From Rhodospirillales bacterium (GTDB taxonomy: Bacteria > Pseudomonadota > Alphaproteobacteria > Rhodospirillales > JASLQF01), in assembly GCA_030744625.1 (NCBI GenBank), contig JASLQF010000029.1:1-64000 (forward strand): a stretch of 64,000 nucleotides of DNA, in the 5' to 3' direction. Positions within the stretch are counted from its first letter, which is position 1. Each line of letters starts with the position of its first letter. Shown here one piece after another: positions 18,251 to 27,391 of the stretch. Position numbers and translations under genes: made by a program. Below the pieces are notes generated by a model that worked only from the letters and a program-made list of their open reading frames with translations, did not search any database and was not told the origin of the DNA.

Positions 18251-19084
18251 ATGAGCACCGCGACAGCCGAGAAATTGGACAATAGCGTCGGCAAGGACGA
18301 GCTTCTCGACCTCCACCCCCGGGACCTGCGGGCGCTGGCCCGCGCCGGCAAGTGGACGGGCACCACCGAGGGCCTGGCCACGGGCTATGCCCAGGCCAAC
18401 CTGGTCATCATCCCCAAGGAGGCGGCCTTCGACTTTCTTCTGTTCTGCCTGCGCAACCCGAAGCCGTGCCCCATCGTCGAGGTCACCGATCCGGGCTCGC
18501 CGATGATCACGCAGGTGGCCGACAACGCCGACCTGCGCACCGATCTCCCCATGTACAGCGTCTATGAGAACGGCGAGCTCGTCGCCCAGCCGACCGACAT
18601 CACCGAGTACTGGCGCGACGACCTGGTGGGATTCCTTTTGGGGTGCAGCTATTCCTTCGAGACGGCGCTCCTCAACGCCAACATCCCCCTGCGCCACCAG
18701 GACGAGGACAAGATCGTCTCGATCTACACCACGGACGTGCAGTGCGCCCCGGCCGGCCGCTTCTCCGGCCCCATGGTGGTCAGCATGCGGCCCATCAAGC
18801 ACGAACAGGTGGTACGCGCCGTTCAGGTGACGTCGCGCTTCCCGGCCACCCACGGAGCGCCCGTCCACATCGGCGAACCCTCGGTCATCGGCGTCGATCT
18901 CGAAAAAACCACTTTCCAGACGGACTATGTCGGGCCCGGCGACGGCGAGGTGCCGGTGTTCTGGGGGTGCGGCTGCACGCCGCAGGCGGTGGCCCTCAAT
19001 TCGAAACTAGACTTCATGATCACCCACAAGGCCGGATACCTGTTCGTCACCGATACCCTGTCCGAGGAAATCGCCGCCCTGTAG
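18251..19084 (+). CDS. Putative hydro-lyase / DUF1445 (D-glutamate cyclase family, PF07286)
   Basis: GTTEGLATGYAQANLVIIPKEAAFDFLLFCLRNPKPCPIVEVTDPG...VPVFWGCGCTPQAVA. Confidence 0.88.
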   Translation: MSTATAEKLDNSVGKDELLDLHPRDLRALARAGKWTGTTEGLATGYAQANLVIIPKEAAFDFLLFCLRNPKPCPIVEVTDPGSPMITQVADNADLRTDLPMYSVYENGELVAQPTDITEYWRDDLVGFLLGCSYSFETALLNANIPLRHQDEDKIVSIYTTDVQCAPAGRFSGPMVVSMRPIKHEQVVRAVQVTSRFPATHGAPVHIGEPSVIGVDLEKTTFQTDYVGPGDGEVPVFWGCGCTPQAVALNSKLDFMITHKAGYLFVTDTLSEEIAAL

Positions 19085-19127
19085 CCCATAAAACCCTGTA
19101 GCCCACAAGATAGAGAGAACGGATTCC

Positions 19128-20165
19128 ATGAAAGCGGCTCTTATCCACGAAAACGGCCCCCCCGAGGCGTTGAGATACGAAGACGTCGAGCCGCTTCCGG
19201 TGGGTCCGCGCGATGCGATGATCAAGGTGCGGGCAACGTCCGTGAACTGGTTCGACGTCATGGGTCGCAGCGGCGAATACTCGGCCTTCAAGAACTTCCC
19301 CCACATCCTCGGCGGCGACATCGCCGGCGAGGTGGTCGAGGTGGGCTCGGAAGTCACCAACGCCAAGCCCGGCGACCGCGTGCTGGTCTATGCCACCGTC
19401 GCCTGCGGGCAATGCGAATATTGCCTGATCGGCCAGCCCAACATCTGCCAGCACTACAAGTACTACGGGTCCGGGGTGTGGGGCGGCTACGCCCAATACT
19501 TCACGGGGCGGGCAGCCAACCTCATCCAGCTCGACGAGGGGCTCGATTTCGGCGAATGCGCCAGCATCAACGTCGCCTTCCTGACGGCGTGGCACATGCT
19601 GCAGCGGGCCGACATCCGGGCCGGAGAGGACATCCTGATCCAAGCCGCCGCCAGCGGCGTCGGCGCCGGGGCGGTTCAAATGGCCAAGCTCGCCGGGCTG
19701 CGCGTCATCGGCACCGCGGGCAGCGACGAGAAGTGCCAGTGGGCACGCGATCTCGGGGCCGACCACATGATCAACTACAGGACCCAGGATTTCCGCCACG
19801 AGGTGCGCCAGCTCACCGGCGGGCGCGGCGTCGACGTGGTCGTCGAGCACGTCGGCGCCGATGTCTGGGAGGACAGCCTGCGCTCGCTGACGCGCATGGG
19901 CCGGCTGGTCACCTGCGGCGCCTCCTCGGGGATGCAGTGTACGGCCAACGTCGCCCACATCTTCCACAAGCAACTGACCGTCATCGGTTCCAACCACGGC
20001 ACCATGAACGAACTCAGGACCATCGTCAGGCTGCTCAAGGAAGGCAAGCTGAGGGCGGTCATCGGCCAGAGGCTGCCGCTCAGGGAGGCCGCCGAATCCC
20101 ACCGCATACTCGAGGCCCGAAATATTCTGGGCAAGATCGTCCTCGAACCCGAACACGACGACTAG
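19128..20165 (+). CDS. Zinc-type alcohol dehydrogenase/quinone oxidoreductase family
   Basis: GGDIAGEVVEVGSEVTNAKPGDRVLVYATVACGQCEYCLIGQPNICQ; GVGAGAVQMAKLAGLRVIGTAGSDEK. Confidence 0.9.
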   Translation: MKAALIHENGPPEALRYEDVEPLPVGPRDAMIKVRATSVNWFDVMGRSGEYSAFKNFPHILGGDIAGEVVEVGSEVTNAKPGDRVLVYATVACGQCEYCLIGQPNICQHYKYYGSGVWGGYAQYFTGRAANLIQLDEGLDFGECASINVAFLTAWHMLQRADIRAGEDILIQAAASGVGAGAVQMAKLAGLRVIGTAGSDEKCQWARDLGADHMINYRTQDFRHEVRQLTGGRGVDVVVEHVGADVWEDSLRSLTRMGRLVTCGASSGMQCTANVAHIFHKQLTVIGSNHGTMNELRTIVRLLKEGKLRAVIGQRLPLREAAESHRILEARNILGKIVLEPEHDD

Positions 20166-20184
20166 GCCGGGCGCGCCACGGGCG

Positions 20185-20901
20185 TTGCCGATGGAAGAGC
20201 ACATACGTATCGACAAGCGGTTCTGCGGGCCGCCGGGCAACGGGCACGGCGGCTACGTCAGCGGCGTGGTGGCGGCGAAGATCGGCGGCGGCGGTATCGG
20301 TGGGGCCGAAGTGACCCTGCGCAGCCCCGTCCCCCTGGACCGGGCGTTAAGCGTCGAGCGCCCCGAAGACGGCCGCGTCACCGTCCACGACGGCGCCACC
20401 CTCATCGCCGAGGCCACGGATGCCGAACTCGATCTCGACATCCCCGAGGCACCGACGCTTGCCCAGGCCGAGGACGCGGCACGGAGCTACTTTGGATTGG
20501 GCCAACACCCCTACCCGGATTGTTTCGCGTGCGGAGACGGGCGCGCCCCGGGGAGCGGGCTGGCCATCATGTCGGGCCCGGTTGATGGCAGCGATGTCGT
20601 GGCGGCGCCGTGGCTGCCGCACCAATCGCTGGCCGCTACTGACGGCACCGTGGGGCCGGAGTACCTGTGGGCGGCGCTCGATTGCCCGAGCGCCTGGGCG
20701 TTGTTGCGGGGCGACCACGTGCCGGTCCTGCTCGGCCGCATCACGGCCAGGGTGAAGGAGGGGCTCAAGACCGGCGCGTCGTGCATCGTCTATGCGTGGC
20801 CCATCGCCACCGATGGCCGCAAGCTCTATGGCGGATCGGCCATCGTCTCGGAGAGCGGCGAGCTATGGGGCGCCAGCCGGGCGACGTGGTTCAAGGTCTG
20901 A
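20185..20901 (+). CDS. Hypothetical protein, hotdog-fold (thioesterase-like) candidate
   Basis: CGPPGNGHGGYVSGVVAAKIGGG...PVPLDRALSVERPEDGRVTVHDGATLIAEA; in operon. Confidence 0.65.
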   Translation: MPMEEHIRIDKRFCGPPGNGHGGYVSGVVAAKIGGGGIGGAEVTLRSPVPLDRALSVERPEDGRVTVHDGATLIAEATDAELDLDIPEAPTLAQAEDAARSYFGLGQHPYPDCFACGDGRAPGSGLAIMSGPVDGSDVVAAPWLPHQSLAATDGTVGPEYLWAALDCPSAWALLRGDHVPVLLGRITARVKEGLKTGASCIVYAWPIATDGRKLYGGSAIVSESGELWGASRATWFKV

Positions 20902-20972
20902 CATCTCGTCGCAATGAACGGCGGGTTGCGGCTATAATTTAGGCGGTGCTCTTGCCCCGCCAGGGAATCGCC

Positions 20973-22097
20973 ATGGGATTGGAATTCATCGAGGGCAACG
21001 AAGCGATCGTGCGCGGCGCCATCAGGGCGGGATGCGGGTTTTTCGCCGGCTACCCGATCACGCCCGCTTCGACGATCCTCGAATACATGCTCCACCTGCT
21101 TCCCGCCGAGGGCGGCGTCGCCATGCAGGCCGAGGACGAAATCGCCTCCATGGGATTGTGCATCGGCGCCTCGATGGCCGGAAGGAAGGCCATGACCGCG
21201 ACCAGCGGGCCCGGCATCAGCCTGTACAGCGAAAACATCGGCCTCGCCATCATGGGCGAGACCCCGTTGGTCATCGTCAACGTCCAGCGCCAGGGGCCGG
21301 CGACGGGCTCGGCGACCAAGGGCGCCGAGGGGGACATCCAGTTCACCCGCTGGGTGACGTCGGGCGGCTTGCCGATGATCGCGCTCAGCCCCGCCACCGT
21401 GGGCGAGGCCTACGAGCTGACCTTCCGTGCCTTCAACCTGTCGGAGCAGTTCCGCGTGCCGGTGATCGTACTGTCCAACAAGGAGATCAGCCTCACCCAG
21501 GAGAGCGTCGATCTCGACGCCATCGAGCTGCCGCCGCTGGTCGAGCGACGGCGCCCCGCCGACGGGGAGAAATATCAGCCGCACCACTTCGAGACGCCGG
21601 AACAGGTTCCGGTGCTGTCGGACTTCGGCGGCGAGCACGTCACCCAATACACCACCTCGACCCATGACAAGGCCGGCTACCTCACCGCCGACCCCGGCCT
21701 GATCCAGGAGATGATCGACCATTACACGGCCAAGATCGAGGCGGCCACCGACGACATCGCTCTTTTCAGGCACGATCCGCAGGAGGACGCCGAGACCCTC
21801 GTCGTCAGCTACGGCGTCACGTCGCGGTCCGCCGCCATGGCCGTGCGGGAAGCCAGGGACAGGGGCAAGAGGGTATCGTCGCTCACCCTGCAGACCCTCT
21901 ACCCGGTGCCGGAAAGGGCCATCAAATCGGCCATCGACGGCGTCGCCAGGATCGTCGTCCCGGAAATGAACATGGGACAATACAGGTTGGAGATCGAGCG
22001 CCTGGCCCCCGATGGCGCCGAGGTCATCGGCGTCAACAAGATGAACACCACATTGATTTCGCCCGACGAAATCATCGCGGAGGGTGGATTGCTGTGA
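20973..22097 (+). CDS. 2-oxoacid:acceptor oxidoreductase subunit alpha
   Basis: EGNEAIVRGAIRAGCGFFAGYPITPASTILEYM...TSGPGISLYSENIGLAIMGETPLVIVNVQR; internal ATG start. Confidence 0.9.
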   Translation: MGLEFIEGNEAIVRGAIRAGCGFFAGYPITPASTILEYMLHLLPAEGGVAMQAEDEIASMGLCIGASMAGRKAMTATSGPGISLYSENIGLAIMGETPLVIVNVQRQGPATGSATKGAEGDIQFTRWVTSGGLPMIALSPATVGEAYELTFRAFNLSEQFRVPVIVLSNKEISLTQESVDLDAIELPPLVERRRPADGEKYQPHHFETPEQVPVLSDFGGEHVTQYTTSTHDKAGYLTADPGLIQEMIDHYTAKIEAATDDIALFRHDPQEDAETLVVSYGVTSRSAAMAVREARDRGKRVSSLTLQTLYPVPERAIKSAIDGVARIVVPEMNMGQYRLEIERLAPDGAEVIGVNKMNTTLISPDEIIAEGGLL

Positions 22098-23419
22098 GCA
22101 ATATGGCTTATCAGACCTACATGACCGACGAGCTCGGCCCGCTTCCCTTCTGTCCCGGTTGCGGCCACGAACGCCTGCTCAGGGAACTGGACAAGGCGCT
22201 CGTCGAACTTCAGCTAGACCCCACCAACGTCGTCATCGTCTCGGACATCGGCTGCATCGGCCTGGCCGACCGCTATTTCACCACCAACGCCTTCCATGGG
22301 CTGCACGGGCGCTCGCTGACCTACGCCACCGGCCTCAAGCTGGGCCGCCCGGAATTGACGGTGATCGTCCTCATCGGCGATGGCGGCTGCGGCATCGGCG
22401 GCGCGCACCTGTTGAACGCGGCGCGCCGCAACGTCGATCTCACCCTCGTCGTCGCCAACAACTTCAACTACGGCATGACCGGGGGGCAGCATTCCGTGAC
22501 CACGCCGAGCGGCGGACGCACGTTGACGACACCGCTCGGCAATATCGAGGGCGCCATGGACATCTGCGCCACCGCCATCGGGGCCGGCGCCACCTGGGCG
22601 TTCCGCGGCATCGGCTACGACGACGGCCTGGCCCAGCGCATCGTCGACGGCATCCGCCATCCCGGTTTCGCCCTGCTCGACATCTGGGAGCTGTGCACGG
22701 CCTACTACCTGCCGCGCAACGACTTCAACAAGAAGGAGCTCTACAACCTCATCGAAAGCACCGGCCAGGAGGTCGGCCTGCTTGCCGACAAGGAGCGCCC
22801 CGAGTTCGGCGCCGCCTACCGCCAGCGCGCCGCCGAAATTCCGAAAGGAAAGCCCCCCATCGTCATCGAGCCCGCCTTCGCCCACTCGCTGGAGCGCCAG
22901 AAAGGCATCGTCATGGCCGGTGGGGCCGGCCAGAAGGTCAAGTCGGCGGTCACCGTTTTGGCGCGGGCCGGGATGTTGTCCGGTCTCCAGGCCACCCAGA
23001 AGGACGACTATCCGATCACCATCATGACCGGCCACTCGCTATCGGAAATCAACCTGTCGCCGGACCCCATCGAGTATACGGCCATCGATTCCCCCGATTA
23101 CTTCCTGGTCATCTCCGAGGAGGGCCTCAAGAAAACGCGCTCCTGGATCAAGCGGCTGGCCCCGTCGTGCAGGCTGTACGCCGACGATGGGCTGGAGCTT
23201 CCCGACACCGAGGCGCGGGTGACCAGGCTGCCCCTGGCGCCAGCCGCCAAGGAGGTCGGGCGGCTCTCGAACGGCGTCATCGCGCTGGCCGCCATGTTGC
23301 AGGAGGCCGCCATGTTCCCCATGGACGCCTTCGAGCAGGCCATCTCCCGCTACCAGAAGCCGGAGATCGCCGAAACCAACCTCAAGGCCGTCAAGAAGGG
23401 CGTCGAACTGGTGTCCTGA
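22094..23419 (+). CDS. 2-oxoacid:acceptor oxidoreductase, fused TPP-binding (beta) and gamma-type domains
   Basis: LGPLPFCPGCGHERLLRELDKA...VIVLIGDGGCGIGGAHLLNAARRNVDLTLVVANNFNYGMTGGQ; C-terminal GIVMAGGAGQKVKSAVTVLARAGMLSG. Confidence 0.88.
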   Translation: MSNMAYQTYMTDELGPLPFCPGCGHERLLRELDKALVELQLDPTNVVIVSDIGCIGLADRYFTTNAFHGLHGRSLTYATGLKLGRPELTVIVLIGDGGCGIGGAHLLNAARRNVDLTLVVANNFNYGMTGGQHSVTTPSGGRTLTTPLGNIEGAMDICATAIGAGATWAFRGIGYDDGLAQRIVDGIRHPGFALLDIWELCTAYYLPRNDFNKKELYNLIESTGQEVGLLADKERPEFGAAYRQRAAEIPKGKPPIVIEPAFAHSLERQKGIVMAGGAGQKVKSAVTVLARAGMLSGLQATQKDDYPITIMTGHSLSEINLSPDPIEYTAIDSPDYFLVISEEGLKKTRSWIKRLAPSCRLYADDGLELPDTEARVTRLPLAPAAKEVGRLSNGVIALAAMLQEAAMFPMDAFEQAISRYQKPEIAETNLKAVKKGVELVS

Positions 23420-23436
23420 GCGGCGCCAGTCCAATA

Positions 23437-23539
23437 CCCCCCACCCCGGCCCTCCCCCACAAGGGGGGAGGGGGAATTTTTCCGCGTTTTCAGATAGATA
23501 GTCCTCCCCCCCCGATGGGGGAGGGTTGGGTGGGGGTGG
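23437..23539. repeat. MITE-like intergenic palindromic element between convergent genes
   Basis: CCCCCCACCCCGGCCCTCCCCCACAAGGGGGG... with inverted right end CCCCCCGATGGGGGAGGGTTGGGTGGGGGTGG. Confidence 0.7.
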
Positions 23540-23572
23540 CAATGACACGACTCCAACTGGCCGGATAATGCT

Positions 23573-24931
23573 CTATTTCTCGGCGCGCACTGGCGCCTCG
23601 GCGAGGACGTCTCCCAAGGCGGCGATGGGGCCGCCATCGGCCAGGGAGCGGCAGGCGGCAATCAGCCGTTCGGCCTCTTCCGGGCCGAGGCCGGCGGCGT
23701 CCATGTTGGCGCGCCCCTTGGCTTCGATCTCGGCCCCGCTCATGGGGTTCTCGGGGTCGCCCTTGGCGGTGGCGACGCTGGCTTGGCGGCGCGTGCCGTC
23801 GCCGAGGCGCACCTCGAGGCGGGCGCCGTAACGCTCCGGGAAGCCCTTGGTGAATTGGGCGTCTTCGCTGACCGTCACCTTGCCGCGCAACGCCGCGACC
23901 GCCGCGTCGGCCAGGGCTTCGGCTTCGAAATCGGCAAGCACCGGCGCCCCTTTGACGAGGGTCAGGGCAGCGCAGTGCTGCAGGCTGAAGCGCGCTTCGT
24001 CGGCACTCCCGGGCGCCGGCTTGTCACAGAACTCCACCGCTTCCAGGTAGGTGAATATATCGATCCCCGCCACCGCCCCGCTATCGAGGCCGTCGCGTAT
24101 ACCGAGCACCGCCTCGATCACCGGGTGGGCGTGGCGGCAGGCCGGCCACGGCTTGAAGCTGGTCTCCAGCATCTTCCACGGCGCCCCCCCGTCGGCGGTT
24201 GCGCGCTGCGGCTGGGCGTCGGGACAGGCGGCGGCGAAGAACCCGTGCGTGCCCTCGAGGATTTGCCTTGGCCCGGCCAGGCCGAGCCTGGCCAGATCGG
24301 CGGCGATGACGCCAGACTGCGCGGCGCGCCCCGCCGCCAGTTGCTTGGAGTGGGTGGGCTCGACGCGGCACTGCCACAAACCCGAAGCCTGCATGCCGGC
24401 CTGGCCAAGGGCGTCCGCCGTGCCCTCGCCGTCGAGGCCTTCGAGGGCCGCCGCCGCCGCCGCCGCGCCGAACACCCCGCAGGTCGCCGTCGGGTACCAG
24501 GTGCGGTAATGGCCGCGCCCGGCGGCCAGGCCGACGCGCACGGCGACCTCGTAGCCGCCGACCACGGCGTCGAGGAAGGGCACCGTCCCCATGCCGTCGC
24601 GCTCGGCCACGGCCAGCGCCGCCGGGATGACCACGTCGCCGGGGTGGACGATGGAGGTGCGGTGCACGTCGTCCATCTCGAAGATATTGCCGAGGCCGCC
24701 GTTGACCAGGGCCGCCGTCTCGGCGTCGCGCCGTCCGGCGCCGATGGTCAGGCTTGGGCCCGCCGGCCGCGTGCGGCCGTGGGCGGCCAGCACGCGCCCC
24801 GCTTCGGCGGTGGCGCCGAGCAGCGCGCAGCCCAGCCAGTCGAGGACGCGGACGGCGGCGTGCGCGCGCGTCGCGTCATCGACCGGTCGGGCGGCGAGGG
24901 CGGCGAGGCGCTGGCTCAAACTTGCGGTCAT
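23573..24931 (-). CDS. MmgE/PrpD family protein
   Basis: ARAHAAVRVLDWLGCALLGATAEAGR...NGGLGNIFEMDDVHRTSIVHPGDVVIPAALAVAE. Confidence 0.9.
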   Translation of the reverse strand: MTASLSQRLAALAARPVDDATRAHAAVRVLDWLGCALLGATAEAGRVLAAHGRTRPAGPSLTIGAGRRDAETAALVNGGLGNIFEMDDVHRTSIVHPGDVVIPAALAVAERDGMGTVPFLDAVVGGYEVAVRVGLAAGRGHYRTWYPTATCGVFGAAAAAAALEGLDGEGTADALGQAGMQASGLWQCRVEPTHSKQLAAGRAAQSGVIAADLARLGLAGPRQILEGTHGFFAAACPDAQPQRATADGGAPWKMLETSFKPWPACRHAHPVIEAVLGIRDGLDSGAVAGIDIFTYLEAVEFCDKPAPGSADEARFSLQHCAALTLVKGAPVLADFEAEALADAAVAALRGKVTVSEDAQFTKGFPERYGARLEVRLGDGTRRQASVATAKGDPENPMSGAEIEAKGRANMDAAGLGPEEAERLIAACRSLADGGPIAALGDVLAEAPVRAEK

Positions 24932-25042
24932 GGGGCGATCATCTCACGGGCCGCTTCGGCGGTAAACGTCGGCGCCGGGCGCCTCCCGCGACTTGCGCCT
25001 CGTCTTGTAGTATGATGCGGGCTTGGCAGAGGAAGAACACCG

Positions 25043-25303
25043 GTGGCACAAGAGCAGGATGACTATGGCGGCCTGACCGGTCCCGAGAAGGCGGCCATCT
25101 TCATGGTGGCGGTTGGCGAGGCGCATTCCGCCAGGCTTTTCGCGATGATGGACGACAATGAGATCCGTGAGCTCTCGCAGGCCATGTCGAACCTTGGCGG
25201 CATCAGCGCGCCGACGGTGGAGCGTCTTTTCGCGGAGTTCGCCACCCAGTTGTCGCCGACGGCGTCATTGATGGTCTCGTTCGAGAAGAAGGAACGGCTC
25301 TAG
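25043..25303 (+). CDS. Stand-alone FliG N-terminal-domain protein (truncated FliG)
   Basis: GTG start with AGAGGAAGAA upstream; GLTGPEKAAIFMVAVGEAHSARLFAMMDDNEIRELSQAMSNLGGISAPTVERLFAEFATQL...SFEKKERL*, stops where full FliG continues ERLLLKxL. Confidence 0.75.
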   Translation: MAQEQDDYGGLTGPEKAAIFMVAVGEAHSARLFAMMDDNEIRELSQAMSNLGGISAPTVERLFAEFATQLSPTASLMVSFEKKERL

Positions 25304-25430
25304 CCCGCCGATACCGGCCAGGCACCCGGGACGCCGCCTTTTGACTTACGCGCACCCCGGCATACTGTTAAGGTTTTCGCCAATTCCTGGTCATCCGCGA
25401 AATATCGGCTAATTCAGCGCCATTGGTGAG

Positions 25431-26567
25431 ATGAGAAACATTACCTGCATCGAGGATCTGCGGGCGCTTGCCCGGCGCAAGGTTCCGCGCTCCTTCTTCG
25501 ATTACGCTGAGGCGGGCTCCTATTCGGAGGAAACCCTGCGCGCCAATCGCGCCGACCTCGAACGGATCAAGCTGCGCCAGCGCGTGATGGTGGACGTCTC
25601 GTCGCGCGACACCTCCACCACCATGCTCGGCGAGACAGTGTCGCTGCCCCTTGCATTGGGGCCGGTTGGGATGACCGGCCTGCTGCACGGCAACGGCGAA
25701 ATCCTGGCCTGCCGTGCCGCGCACGCCGCGGGGATTCCATTCACCATGAGCACGGTTTCGATCTGCTCGATCGAGGACGTGGCGGCGGCGGTGGACAAGC
25801 CGTTTTGGTTCCAGCTCTATGTCATGAAGGACCGCGGCTTCGTGCGCTCTCTGATCGAACGCGCCGCCGCCGCGAAGTGCGGCGCACTTATGCTCACCGT
25901 CGATCTGCAGGTGTTGGGACAGCGCCACGCCGACATCAAGAACGGCCTTTCGGTGCCGCCGGCGCTCAAGGTCAAGAACCTCATCGACATGATGACCAAG
26001 CCGAGCTGGGTGTTCAGCGTGCTTTCAGGCAAACGCCGCACCTTCGGCAACCTCGATGGCCATGTGAAGGGCATGGAGGACGTCTCATCGCTCGCCCAAT
26101 GGGTGGGAGATCAGTTCGATGCGACGCTGAATTGGAAGGACGTGGAGTGGATCAGGAGCATCTGGCCCGGCAAGTTGATCATCAAAGGAATTCTTGATGT
26201 CGAGGACGCCAAGCTTGCGGCCAAGACCGGCGCCACGGCCCTGGTGGTGTCCAATCACGGTGGCCGGCAGCTCGATGGCGCGCCGTCCTCCATCTCGATG
26301 CTGCCGGAAATTGCCGAGGCGGTCGGCTCCGAGATCGAAGTGATGTTCGACGGCGGTGTGCGCACCGGCCAGGATGTGCTCCGCGCGTTGGCGCTCGGCG
26401 CGAGAAGCTGCTTCATCGGCCGCGCCTATATCTTCGGGCTCGGCGCGGGCGGCGAAGCGGGAGTGGCCAAGGCGATCGACGTCATCCGCAAGGAACTCGA
26501 TGTCAGCATGGCGCTCACCGGGGTCAAAAGCGTCGGGGACATCGACCGTCACATTCTGGTGCAATAG
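25431..26567 (+). CDS. FMN-dependent alpha-hydroxy-acid oxidase/dehydrogenase (lactate dehydrogenase-like)
   Basis: RSFFDYAEAGSYSEETLRANRADLERI...ALVVSNHGGRQLDGAPSSI...VMFDGGVRTGQDVLRALALGARSCFIGR. Confidence 0.92.
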   Translation: MRNITCIEDLRALARRKVPRSFFDYAEAGSYSEETLRANRADLERIKLRQRVMVDVSSRDTSTTMLGETVSLPLALGPVGMTGLLHGNGEILACRAAHAAGIPFTMSTVSICSIEDVAAAVDKPFWFQLYVMKDRGFVRSLIERAAAAKCGALMLTVDLQVLGQRHADIKNGLSVPPALKVKNLIDMMTKPSWVFSVLSGKRRTFGNLDGHVKGMEDVSSLAQWVGDQFDATLNWKDVEWIRSIWPGKLIIKGILDVEDAKLAAKTGATALVVSNHGGRQLDGAPSSISMLPEIAEAVGSEIEVMFDGGVRTGQDVLRALALGARSCFIGRAYIFGLGAGGEAGVAKAIDVIRKELDVSMALTGVKSVGDIDRHILVQ

Positions 26568-26674
26568 GATTCTGGCGGCGGCAGGTTCATGGCCGGGCGG
26601 CCATTCCCGTTTTCCCAGCGGTGCGCTGGCTGGCCAACGGGTTCTCTTGAATCTCGATGAACTCGTTGACCGCG

Positions 26675-26715
26675 CAAAAAAAAGCGGCGGCCTAAGGGGA
26701 GGTGTAAGGCCGCCG
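26675..26715 (-). terminator. Rho-independent terminator on the minus strand
   Basis: 10-bp stem GCGGCGGCCT/AGGCCGCCGC followed on the minus strand by T8; loop contains CCTCCCC. Confidence 0.75.
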
Positions 26716-26800
26716 CATATGGAAGGTTTCTTACTCGGGATATCGGTTTGTCGAATCCACAGTACGACGAAGCGGCTCTCAAATGCAAGCAAGTGATAAT
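26675..26800 (-). ncRNA. Candidate trans-acting sRNA ending at the minus-strand terminator
   Basis: Orphan terminator with no convincing upstream minus-strand CDS; AT-rich island upstream; 5' end not defined. Confidence 0.4.
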
Positions 26801-26972
26801 TGATTGCACTATTAACAATGTGGTAAGCAATTACAAATAATATTATTTAGGCAGGACACTCGAAGTTCGCGGATCTCCGTCTAGGGCCACCGTGTGTCAT
26901 TCCGACACGATCCAAGCGCACCCTGTCTCAGCACCAGCGGTAGAACTTCCTCGGCACAATTGGAAAACTGAA

Positions 26973-27227
26973 ATGGCGGTAGACCCGAACCTTCCCATCA
27001 AGGACTACAAGCCGGAATCCGCTGTCCTGAAGCAGATGCGTGAAGCAGTGCGGGCGGCCGGGCAGCACATCGAGGAGAGCAAGGAAGCGCTGAAGAATCC
27101 CAAGGAACCGACGGAGGCCAAGGGCGCTTCCCAGGAAAACATCGACGACGCCGACCGCGAAGACAGCGGCAATACCAATCAGCAGGCCACCGACACGCGC
27201 GGCGACGGCGTCGATATCGAGACTTGA
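26973..27227 (+). CDS. Small charged hypothetical protein
   Basis: MAVDPNLPIKDYKPESAVLKQMREAVRAAGQHIEESKEALKNPKEPTEAKGASQENIDDADRED; internal start in ORF 26892..27227. Confidence 0.5.
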   Translation: MAVDPNLPIKDYKPESAVLKQMREAVRAAGQHIEESKEALKNPKEPTEAKGASQENIDDADREDSGNTNQQATDTRGDGVDIET

Positions 27228-27391
27228 CGGCCTGGAGCCGTCCCTCGCCCGAGGACATGACTCGCCCGCCGCTACCAACCATGTGCGGAACTCCGGCCGG
27301 GTGTTATAAATCCAAAATCGATACGGACAACCCAGGCTGCGCCTGGCTCCACTGTTGACCGGCGGGCCTCATTTCAAAGGAAACGGCAACC

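Noticed and set aside
25043-25303. Flagellar gene cluster
   Set aside because: Only a FliG-N fragment is present; flanking genes are PrpD-like and an alpha-hydroxy-acid oxidase.
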